Part shown: in pieces, positions 7,831 to 13,899 of the stretch
Position numbering within the stretch: the first letter of the stretch is position 1
Layout: the number at the start of each line of letters is the position of its first letter
Assembly (NCBI GenBank): GCA_037446575.1
Contig: JBBIII010000034.1
Span: 1 to 25,223, forward strand
Source: JBBIII01 sp037446575
GTDB taxonomy: Bacteria > Bacteroidota > Ignavibacteria > UBA10030
Length of the DNA: 25,223 nucleotides
Direction: 5' to 3'
The notes under the pieces: model-generated
Told to the model about the DNA's origin: nothing
The model's input: the letters and a program-made list of their open reading frames with translations, nothing else
Database searches by the model: none
Made by a program: the position numbers and the translations under genes

Positions 7831-8448
7831 CTATATTAAAAAATATTTCATTCCCGAATATAATTGATAAATACCAAATCCAGCTAAAGCAATAACAGAT
7901 AAACCTATCATCGTCTTTGTTACACGTTGCCCAAATTTCCGAGCAGAGGCGAAAACTATTATTATGACCATTGACGTGGCAACTAACGTTACATAAAATC
8001 CGACTAATAAAACAATTCCGTTTATTGGAGATTCTCTCCACCCCTTCATTAGTAGTGGTCCCATAATCAAGCTCCAGCCAAGATAAGGAGCAGGATTTAA
8101 AAAATTGACAAACACTGCTTGGAATACCGTTTTAGTTACAGATTGGTCTTTATTAATTTCTTGGAAATTATAGGTTCTCCAGGTTTTATAAGCATTTATT
8201 GCAAGAAATAAAAGCAAAAATCCGCCTGCACACTGCATACCATTCAGAAGCCAAACAGGCGCTTGCCTAAGTAATATTACAACGAGAATAATTATCGGTC
8301 CATCGCTAATAAGCGGAGCGAATGATGCTGGCAATGTTTTTCGCCATCCATTGCTTAAACTCTGAGAAATAAAATAGCTCTGCAAAGGTCCCGGCTGTAC
8401 TGCGGCAGCAAATGCGAATGTTATACCAAGTATAAGATATGAAGTCAT
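7831..8448 (-). CDS. LysE/RhtB family exporter-like membrane protein
   Basis: The protein has 205 residues and about six predicted helices, the usual size and topology for LysE-type amino-acid and metabolite exporters. The N-terminal segment ITFAFAAAVQPGPLQSYFISQ has the family's QPGP motif after the first helix. SDGPIIILVVILL and NFLNPAPYLGWSLIMGP are further family-like stretches; NP in the fourth helix is common. The substrate cannot be read from the sequence. A gene for another permease, RarD, follows on the same strand 151 bases later. Upstream is the repeat-rich spacer shared with the divergent GNAT-like gene. Confidence 0.82.
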   Translation of the reverse strand: MTSYLILGITFAFAAAVQPGPLQSYFISQSLSNGWRKTLPASFAPLISDGPIIILVVILLRQAPVWLLNGMQCAGGFLLLFLAINAYKTWRTYNFQEINKDQSVTKTVFQAVFVNFLNPAPYLGWSLIMGPLLMKGWRESPINGIVLLVGFYVTLVATSMVIIIVFASARKFGQRVTKTMIGLSVIALAGFGIYQLYSGMKYFLI

Positions 8449-8507
8449 TTTTAAATAAAGTACCTTATGTTCAAATCAAGTTCAACAGTTGAAAAAATAG
8501 GACACCA

Positions 8508-8527
8508 GCCTGCAGGCGGGCAGGCAG
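8508..8527. repeat. GC-rich palindromic element
   Basis: GCCTGCAGGC (8508-8517) is a perfect palindrome. GCCTGC (8508-8513) also pairs with GCAGGC (8520-8525) around a six-base loop. The element is strikingly GC-rich in an AT-rich spacer, which suggests an inserted small repeat. Confidence 0.45.
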
Positions 8528-8553
8528 ATAGCACAGGAAGCACAAAGTAATCA

Positions 8554-8579
8554 CTCGCCAAAAGATAAAGAATGGCGAG
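8554..8579. repeat. CTCGCCA hairpin
   Basis: CTCGCCA (8554-8560) and TGGCGAG (8573-8579) form a perfect 7-bp stem with a 12-base A-rich loop. It sits between the GC-rich palindrome and repeat copy C. The ATG at 8572 lies at the foot of the right arm. Confidence 0.4.
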
Positions 8580-8625
8580 CAAACAGATCAGTGAAAATCT
8601 GTCAAATTTGTGTAATCAGCGTTCC
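8578..8625 (-). repeat. Dispersed intergenic repeat, copy C (inverted)
   Basis: Read on the minus strand it begins GGAACGCTGATTACAC and continues through GACAGATTTTCACTGATCTG. It matches the core of copies A and B and is the most intact of the three. It occupies the first 18 codons of the longest open frame of the GNAT-like gene, which argues that translation starts downstream of it. Confidence 0.5.
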
Positions 8626-8649
8626 ATTTACAAGATAATTTACAGCTTA

Positions 8650-9144
8650 ATGATTATAAGAAAAAACGGACAGACAAATTTAATAAGAATGCTTCAGCTT
8701 GCTGATGAAGTATTCGGAATAAAACAAGACCCGACTCAGATTTCTGTAGATAGTAATGTAAGAGAACGACTTTTAAAAATTCATCCGGCTACTTTATCAG
8801 AGAAACGAAATAAAGACGGGCATATATCGTGGACGCTAATTTTCCCAACCACTAAAAAGTTAATGAATGATTTTATTAAAGGAAAAATTAGCGAAAAAAA
8901 GTTGCTTTTAAAAACTCCAATTGGAATAAATTACGATTCTATTTACCTTTGCTCGGCGTTGGTTCTTCCAGAATTTAGAGGAAAAGGAATCGCAAAAAAA
9001 ATGATTTACAATTCAATAAAAGCTATCCGAAAACAACACTCGGTTGCATCGCTTTTCTATTGGGAATTTAGCTTGTTAGGCAAAAGATTAGCGAATTCAA
9101 TTGCAAAAAAATGCAAACTTCCCTTACTTAAGAAAAATAAGTAA
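8650..9144 (+). CDS. GNAT-like acetyltransferase family protein
   Basis: The segment YLCSALVLPEFRGKGIAKKMIYNSIKAI holds a typical GNAT motif A. It has the (R/Q)xxGx(G/A) pyrophosphate loop as RGKGIA on the beta4-alpha3 turn. That predicts acetyl-CoA binding; the substrate is unknown. I place the start at ATG 8650 (MIIRKNGQTN, 164 residues). The longer frame from 8572 translates through a dispersed repeat and a hairpin. An internal ATG at 8689 (MLQLADEVFG) is also possible. The N-terminal part (MLQLADEVFGIKQDPTQISV) could be a small recognition segment. The gene is divergent from the LysE-type gene and convergent with the sulfur cluster. Confidence 0.7.
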   Translation: MIIRKNGQTNLIRMLQLADEVFGIKQDPTQISVDSNVRERLLKIHPATLSEKRNKDGHISWTLIFPTTKKLMNDFIKGKISEKKLLLKTPIGINYDSIYLCSALVLPEFRGKGIAKKMIYNSIKAIRKQHSVASLFYWEFSLLGKRLANSIAKKCKLPLLKKNK

Positions 9145-9161
9145 GACTCTATAATTTTTTT
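9123..9161 (+). terminator. Candidate terminator after the GNAT-like gene
   Basis: CTTACTTA (9123-9130) pairs with TAAGTAAG (9138-9145) around a 7-base loop. A run of seven T follows at 9154-9160. The stem overlaps the stop codon, is AT-rich, and is separated from the T run by eight bases, so the call is weak. Confidence 0.3.
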
Positions 9162-9166
9162 CTATA

Positions 9167-9646
9167 CTACGTAAAAATTATTTGAGACCCTGCGGACTTT
9201 TCATAAAACTGTCCGACAGAAATAATATCGTCCACTTCTTTACAAAAATCTTTTTTTGAAAGATGAAACATATCGACTGTAGCTTTGCATGCGTAAATAT
9301 TGCATCCAGCATCATGAATCATTGTGATAAATTCGGGAATTGGGGGAATATCCAATTTTTCAATCTCTTTCTTCATCATTCTTGTAGCAAAAGAAGACAT
9401 ACCTGGAATAATCCCAAGAATGCTCGGCATATGCATTGCCGGATTTCCTACGGTTGCCACCTTTACTTTATCCATCCGTTTTGCAATAATAGCATCCAAT
9501 CCAAAAAATGTAAAGAACAAAGATGCCTCTATCCCTTCCATCCGCGCTCCGTTTGCCATAATTAATCCAGGATATATTCCATCTAAGGAACCGCGTGATA
9601 CAATAATCGAAACCTTTTTAATTTGTTCACTGTTAGTTTGAGTCAT
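9167..9646 (-). CDS. DsrE/DsrF-family sulfur-relay protein
   Basis: The 159-residue protein has the DsrE-like start KKVSIIVSRGSLDGIYPGLIMANGA and a C-terminal NIYACKATVDMFHLSKKDF, in which Cys120 in the ACxxTVDMF motif is the likely persulfide-carrying cysteine. Cys115 and Cys135 are nearby. The long hydrophobic methionine-rich middle (PAMHMPSILGIIPGMSSFATRMM) is typical of the DsrE2-like and DsrEFH-like subgroup, from memory. The gene lies 18 bases after the DsrC-like gene and 370 bases after the SQR-like gene on the same strand. A role in passing sulfane sulfur from sulfide or thiol oxidation to DsrC is the natural inference. It is annotated by some pipelines as a peroxiredoxin-family protein. 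Confidence 0.8.
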   Translation of the reverse strand: MTQTNSEQIKKVSIIVSRGSLDGIYPGLIMANGARMEGIEASLFFTFFGLDAIIAKRMDKVKVATVGNPAMHMPSILGIIPGMSSFATRMMKKEIEKLDIPPIPEFITMIHDAGCNIYACKATVDMFHLSKKDFCKEVDDIISVGQFYEKSAGSQIIFT

Positions 9647-9664
9647 AGTATTTTTTCCTTTATT

Positions 9665-9967
9665 TTATATGCATCCTTTTGGTTTTGGTAAGCCGGCTAT
9701 CTTGGCTGCTTTTTTTGCTGGTCCTTTTGGAAATAGAGAGTATAACTCTTTTGTATCCACGCCGCTTTCTTTTGTGATTTTTCTTATTGTGGGGAGGTCG
9801 TTTTTTTCAACGTATTCTTTTCGCAGAAAATTAATAACTTTCCAATGCTGGTCGGTCAAAGTTTGAATTTCTTCTTCGTTTGCCAATTCTTTTGCAATCT
9901 CTTCATTCCAGAGTTTGAAATCAGCCAAATGTCCATCTGCATCGCGCGCTAATTCTTTTATTTTCAT
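9665..9967 (-). CDS. DsrC/TusE-family protein with a single C-terminal cysteine
   Basis: The 100 residues match the small DsrC/TusE fold: LWNEEIAKELANEEE, LTDQHWKVINFLRKEY, PTIRKI and the C-terminal arm IAGLPKPKGCI. The penultimate Cys99 is the conserved cysteine that accepts persulfide. DsrC proteins that work with sulfite reductase have a second cysteine ten residues earlier. Here that position is alanine (KAAKIAG), so this is a one-cysteine, TusE-like form suited to sulfur relay and not to trisulfide formation with DsrAB. No dsrAB or tusBCD is visible. It lies between the SQR-like gene (49 bases away) and the DsrE-family gene (18 bases away), almost certainly as one transcript. Confidence 0.85.
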   Translation of the reverse strand: MKIKELARDADGHLADFKLWNEEIAKELANEEEIQTLTDQHWKVINFLRKEYVEKNDLPTIRKITKESGVDTKELYSLFPKGPAKKAAKIAGLPKPKGCI

Positions 9968-10016
9968 CTATTATTTCTCCTAAAATTTTTTTAGTTATAT
10001 CAAACTGATTAATGCC

Positions 10017-11255
10017 CTAATACGGTCTCTTTTTACCACTCATTGTCATGTGAGGTTCTATAAATGGAATTTTGTATCCTTTAAGCAAAGTGTTCCAATA
10101 TATCCACCGGAACATCATTTTCCCATAATGATTCATTCTTGTTTCCTTTAGTAAAGAAAATGGTCCAAAAATCGGGAATGGAAATGTGCCGGGAAGCGGC
10201 TCTGTATCATAATTGAAATCTATAAGAATTCCTTTGCCAAAACCAGATTCTATATAGCAATTAGCATGTCCATCATATTTCTCTTCTAACGGTTTTTGCT
10301 GAATATAACTTATTAAATTCTTTACAAGTATATCCACTTGGAAGTGCGCAACCGCCCCGGCTTTTGAAATTGGTAAATCTGTTGCATCGCCAACTATGAA
10401 TATATCGCTGTATTTTTGAGAACGAAGCGACTCTCTATCTGTTGGAATATAATTTAGTTCGTCCCCAAGTTTGCTGTTGCCTATTACATCGTTACCTTTA
10501 TTAATTGGCACAGTAATTAAAACATCAAACGGAATTTTTTGTTCATCCCACGATACTATAGTTTTAGCAGAATTGTCAACACGAGCAATATTGAATTCGT
10601 TAATAACGTTTATGTTTTTTTTAATAAGAATATCACTAAGCATTTTTGATGCAATTGGCTTGGTGAACGCTCCGGATAAGGGCGTTGCAAATTGTATATC
10701 AACTTTATCTCTTATTCCTTTTTGCGTGAAAAAATAATCCGCAAGAAAGAGAAACTCAAGAGGAGCTATTGGACACTTAATAGGCATTTCAGCGATATTA
10801 ACAACAAGCCTTCCGCCTTTCCAATCATTAAGAAACTTAAAAAGATTCTTTGCCCCTTCCAACGAATAAAAATCAAATATATTCTTTTGCCAGAGGGACT
10901 CTTTTAGCCCTTCGGTTTCTTCGGGAGCAATTCGATTTCCTGTTGAAATAATAAGAAAGTCGTACGGAATGGCAACATCGTTCTGAAGCACAATCCGCTT
11001 CTTTTCGGGTTCAATGATTTTAGCTGTTTCAAACACACAATTCACTTTTTTTGAAAGCAACTCGTTGACAGGTTTTACTACGTGGCGATCTTTATAAACC
11101 CCAAAAGGAATAAAAAGAAATCCAGGTTGAAAATAATGAACCTTTGATTGCTCTATGACTATAATTTTATATTCGTCTGCATCAAGCAACCTGACAAGCT
11201 TATTTGCCAATATTGTCCCTGCCGTTCCAGCGCCGAGTATTACCAAATTTTTCAT
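10017..11255 (-). CDS. Sulfide:quinone oxidoreductase-like flavoprotein
   Basis: The N-terminal NLVILGAGTAGTILANKL is a dinucleotide-binding GxGxxG fold. FLIISTGNR (100-108) and IFIVGDATDLPISKAGAVAHFQ (285-306) are the usual FAD-contacting segments of the SQR/FCSD superfamily. Two of the three redox cysteines of classic SQRs have counterparts: Cys161 in KCPIAPLEF and Cys333 in GHANCYIE. The first cysteine region (SLWQKNIFDFYSLEGA) has none. Such two-cysteine forms occur among the more distant SQR types. The C-terminal part (KMMFRWIYWNTLLKG) is amphipathic and could contact the membrane. The gene leads the cluster with the DsrC-like and DsrE-like genes, which suggests that zero-valent sulfur from sulfide oxidation is handed to a protein carrier. 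Flavocytochrome-like or other NAD(P)-linked functions are not excluded. Confidence 0.8.
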   Translation of the reverse strand: MKNLVILGAGTAGTILANKLVRLLDADEYKIIVIEQSKVHYFQPGFLFIPFGVYKDRHVVKPVNELLSKKVNCVFETAKIIEPEKKRIVLQNDVAIPYDFLIISTGNRIAPEETEGLKESLWQKNIFDFYSLEGAKNLFKFLNDWKGGRLVVNIAEMPIKCPIAPLEFLFLADYFFTQKGIRDKVDIQFATPLSGAFTKPIASKMLSDILIKKNINVINEFNIARVDNSAKTIVSWDEQKIPFDVLITVPINKGNDVIGNSKLGDELNYIPTDRESLRSQKYSDIFIVGDATDLPISKAGAVAHFQVDILVKNLISYIQQKPLEEKYDGHANCYIESGFGKGILIDFNYDTEPLPGTFPFPIFGPFSLLKETRMNHYGKMMFRWIYWNTLLKGYKIPFIEPHMTMSGKKRPY

Positions 11256-11430
11256 ATTTTCTCTATCTCATAACAGTTTTAGGCTGATATTTGTTCCTTG
11301 CTACAATAGAATAGATAACTAAATTATTTTTAAATTAGATGCAGTCGATATAAAAAAGATGCAATAATTTTTTGATAAGTGCATAATTTTTGGTAATTTC
11401 ACCGACAAATCTTTTCCAATAATTCCGAAA

Positions 11431-13122
11431 GTGGCAATGGAAAATCTTGAAAAAAGCGATTTTATTCGTGAAATCATTGATGAAGATTTAAAAACAAATA
11501 AGAATGACGGCAGGGTGCATACTCGATTTCCGCCTGAACCCAACGGCTACCTCCATATAGGCCATGCCAAATCTATAAATCTTAATTACGGCATAGCTCG
11601 CGATTATAAAGGCAAATTCAACCTGAGATTTGATGATACGAACCCGGAAAAAGAAGAGCAGGAATATGTAGATTCGATTATAGAAGATGTAAAATGGCTT
11701 GGCGGTAATTTTGAGGACCGCTTGTTTTACGCATCTGACTATTTTGATCAAATGTATGAATGGGCAATTCAACTTATTAAAAAGGGGAAAGCTTATGTCT
11801 GCGATCTCAACGCTGATGAAATTCGACAAACGCGAGGCACGCTAACCGATCCAGGTAAAGAAAGTCCGTACAGAAACAGAAGCATAGAAGAAAATTTAGA
11901 CCTCCTCGAAAGAATGCGTAAAGGTGAATTTCCAGACGGTTCCAAAACTTTGCGTGCTAAAATTGATATGGCTTCACCTAATATTAATCTACGCGATCCG
12001 ATCATGTACAGAATCATCCACGAATCACATCATCGTCAAGGAGGCAAGTGGTGCATCTACCCGACTTACGATTGGGCGCACGGATTGGAAGATTCAATCG
12101 AAGGAATCACGCATTCTATTTGTACGCTCGAGTTTGAAAATCATAGGCCATTGTATGATTGGTTTTTAGATGAATTGGGCATATACCATCCACAGCAAAT
12201 TGAATTTGCGCGATTAAATATCACATACACCGTCTTAAGCAAGCGAAAATTATTACAGCTTGTTAAAGAAAAACATGTAACCGGCTGGGATGATCCAAGG
12301 ATGCCGACAATTGCCGGTTACCGACGCCGCGGTTATACCTCAGAATCAATCAGAGTTTTTTGTGATAAGATTGGCGTCTCTAAAAAAGACAGCGTAATTG
12401 ACGTAGCAATGTTAGAATGGAGTATAAGAGAAGATTTGAATAAACACGCTCAGCGAGCAATGGCGGTTCTTAATCCTATAAAAGTTGTACTTACTAACTA
12501 TCCGGAAGGTAAGGAAGAATATCTTCCGGCAGTGAATAACCCGGAAGATGAATCGGCAGGCGCTCGTTCAATTCCTTTTAGCAAGGAATTATATATCGAG
12601 CAAGATGATTTCCGTGAAGTTCCGCCTCCCAAATATTATCGACTTTCTCCCGGCACTGAGGTTCGGTTGCGATATGCTTATATAATTAAATGTGAAAAGG
12701 TGATAAAAGATTCGCGGGGCAATATTACAGAAATACATTGTACTTATGACCCGACAACAAAAAGCGGAGAACCCGGCGCCGCTCGAAAAGTTAAATCTAC
12801 AATTCATTGGGTGTCGGCGCCTCATGCCTTTAATGCTGAAGTTCGATTATACGACCGTTTGTTCCTTAAAGAAAATCCGGACGACTCAGAGGAAGGAAAA
12901 GATTTTTTATCCAATTTAAATCCATACTCATTACAAGTTTTAAACAATTGCAAATTAGAGCCAATGCTCGGTAAAGCAAAGTCGGGCGACCGCTTTCAAT
13001 TTGAGCGAATGGGTTACTTTTGCGTTGATGTTAAAGACTCGAAATCTAATGCACCTGTTTTCAACCGCATTGTAACGCTAAAAGATACGTGGGCAAAGAT
13101 AGAGCAAAAGGGGAAAGGTTGA
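11431..13122 (+). CDS. glnS: Glutaminyl-tRNA synthetase
   Basis: This class I synthetase charges tRNA-Gln with glutamine. PPEPNGYLHIGHAKS (34-48) holds the HIGH signature at 42-45, and VLSKRKL (268-274) is the KMSKS-type loop in the form seen in GlnRS. RFDDTNPEKE, YDWAHGLEDSIEGITHS and the C-terminal GlnRS anticodon-binding beta barrels (from about 340, with ADR-free SPGTEVRLRYAY and EPGAARKVKSTIHWV) complete the family pattern. The 563 residues compare with 554 in E. coli. The start at 11431 gives MAMENLEK; the methionine two codons on is equally possible. Its presence indicates direct glutaminylation in addition to, or in place of, the GatCAB route. It is divergent from the SQR-like gene across a 175-base spacer. 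Confidence 0.95.
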   Translation: MAMENLEKSDFIREIIDEDLKTNKNDGRVHTRFPPEPNGYLHIGHAKSINLNYGIARDYKGKFNLRFDDTNPEKEEQEYVDSIIEDVKWLGGNFEDRLFYASDYFDQMYEWAIQLIKKGKAYVCDLNADEIRQTRGTLTDPGKESPYRNRSIEENLDLLERMRKGEFPDGSKTLRAKIDMASPNINLRDPIMYRIIHESHHRQGGKWCIYPTYDWAHGLEDSIEGITHSICTLEFENHRPLYDWFLDELGIYHPQQIEFARLNITYTVLSKRKLLQLVKEKHVTGWDDPRMPTIAGYRRRGYTSESIRVFCDKIGVSKKDSVIDVAMLEWSIREDLNKHAQRAMAVLNPIKVVLTNYPEGKEEYLPAVNNPEDESAGARSIPFSKELYIEQDDFREVPPPKYYRLSPGTEVRLRYAYIIKCEKVIKDSRGNITEIHCTYDPTTKSGEPGAARKVKSTIHWVSAPHAFNAEVRLYDRLFLKENPDDSEEGKDFLSNLNPYSLQVLNNCKLEPMLGKAKSGDRFQFERMGYFCVDVKDSKSNAPVFNRIVTLKDTWAKIEQKGKG

Positions 13123-13174
13123 TAATCTCAAAGTGGTTTGGTATGTCATTTAAAAAAATAAGGGAAAAATCGAC

Positions 13175-13383
13175 ATGTCAAAAAATTCACAATTATTATT
13201 GAAAAAGACAAAGAGGGTCGGTTCGTTGCTGAAGTAGTAGAATTACCGGGATGCCATTCACAAGCAAAAACAATGGACGAACTCATTGAGCGAACAAAAG
13301 AAGCAATTGAATTATACCTTGAAGAACAACCGATAGGCAAATATACAACAGAGTTCGTTGGCGTACAACGTATTGCGGTGTAG
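13175..13383 (+). pseudogene. hicB: hicB-type antitoxin with a broken or frameshift-dependent reading frame
   Basis: From the A6 tract onward the frame ending at TAG 13381 encodes a short HicB: KKFTIIIEKDKEGRF, AEVVELPGCHSQAKTMDELIER, TKEAIELYLEEQPIG. That frame has no ATG, GTG or TTG after the stop at 13159-13161. The natural start is ATG 13175, with AGGGA at 13161-13165 as ribosome binding site. It is one frame off and stops at 13235. Adding one A to the run 13180-13185 restores a 69-residue HicB. The run also forms the heptamer A-AAA-AAT in the correct phase for -1 slippage. So it is either a disrupted gene, an assembly error, or a gene needing frameshifting. The hicA gene starts 2 bases after it. 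Confidence 0.7.
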
Positions 13384-13385
13384 AT

Positions 13386-13619
13386 ATGCCTCCACTACCA
13401 AAACTTAGCGGTAAAGAACAAAAATTATTGAGCGCTTTGGGATTTGTTAACACACGAACTCGTGGCAGCAATATGATGTTCAAACATAGCGATGGAAGAC
13501 GCACTACAATTACAATACATGCAAATGAAAAGATTGGGCATGGTCTACTAAATAAAATTATTAAAAAAGATTTGGGCGTGTCTGTTGAACAGTTTTTAGA
13601 AGTATTGAAAAAGAAATAA
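13386..13619 (+). CDS. hicA: HicA-family toxin lacking the catalytic histidine
   Basis: This is a 77-residue double-stranded-RNA-binding-fold mRNA interferase homologue. SGKEQKLLSALGFVNTRTRGS, SDGRRTTITIHANEKIGHGLL and NKIIKKDLGVSVEQFLEVL match HicA throughout. In active HicA the glycine-serine is followed by the catalytic histidine (GSHxxF/Y). Here the sequence is GSNMMF, with Asn in place of His through a single C-to-A change (AAT for CAT). RNase activity is probably lost. The gene follows hicB by 2 bases, in the hicBA order seen in many bacteria. With the broken hicB and the adjacent lipoprotein relic, this looks like a module losing function. It could still be translated. Confidence 0.8.
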   Translation: MPPLPKLSGKEQKLLSALGFVNTRTRGSNMMFKHSDGRRTTITIHANEKIGHGLLNKIIKKDLGVSVEQFLEVLKKK

Positions 13620-13679
13620 TCAGGTGCTTGGTTTATTATGGTTGATTGATATTGCAATTTTCTGAATGGAGGACATCTT

Positions 13680-13899
13680 ATGAAACACTTTTTTTTATTG
13701 GTTAAATTTTATTTGTAATCATAGGATGTATTCCCACTCAAGAAAATGTCTCCTCAACTATATCCGAGACATATTCAAACTATGAAATCGGGAAACTTCA
13801 AAAGGCAGCAATTGGTGATCAATTGATAAGAATTAATATAGGAAGATTTATGTTGACTACTGCTTATGTAGCGATTAGTTCAGATACAATTCCTCTTTC
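13680..13899 (+). pseudogene. Lipoprotein gene relic, truncated and frameshifted
   Basis: A good ribosome binding site (GGAGG, 13668-13672) precedes ATG 13680, but the frame stops at 13716 after MKHFFFLLVKF. A second frame then continues with a lipobox-like FVIIGC (13712-13729), followed by IPTQENVSSTISETYSNYE, IGKLQKAAIGDQLIRINIGRF and TAYVAISSDTIPL. That is coherent protein-like sequence up to the 3' end of the convergent NFACT gene, where coding on this strand becomes antisense. I infer a lipoprotein gene with a lost base near 13704 and a missing 3' part. Its function is unknown. Confidence 0.5.

Noticed and set aside
8572..8649. N-terminal extension of the GNAT-like protein
   Set aside because: The sequence is explained by a dispersed repeat and a hairpin; the start at 8650 is preferred.
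9151..9181. ATAATTTTT / AAAAATTAT inverted repeat between convergent genes
   Set aside because: The stem is entirely A/T, overlaps the end of the DsrE-like gene and is expected by chance at this composition.
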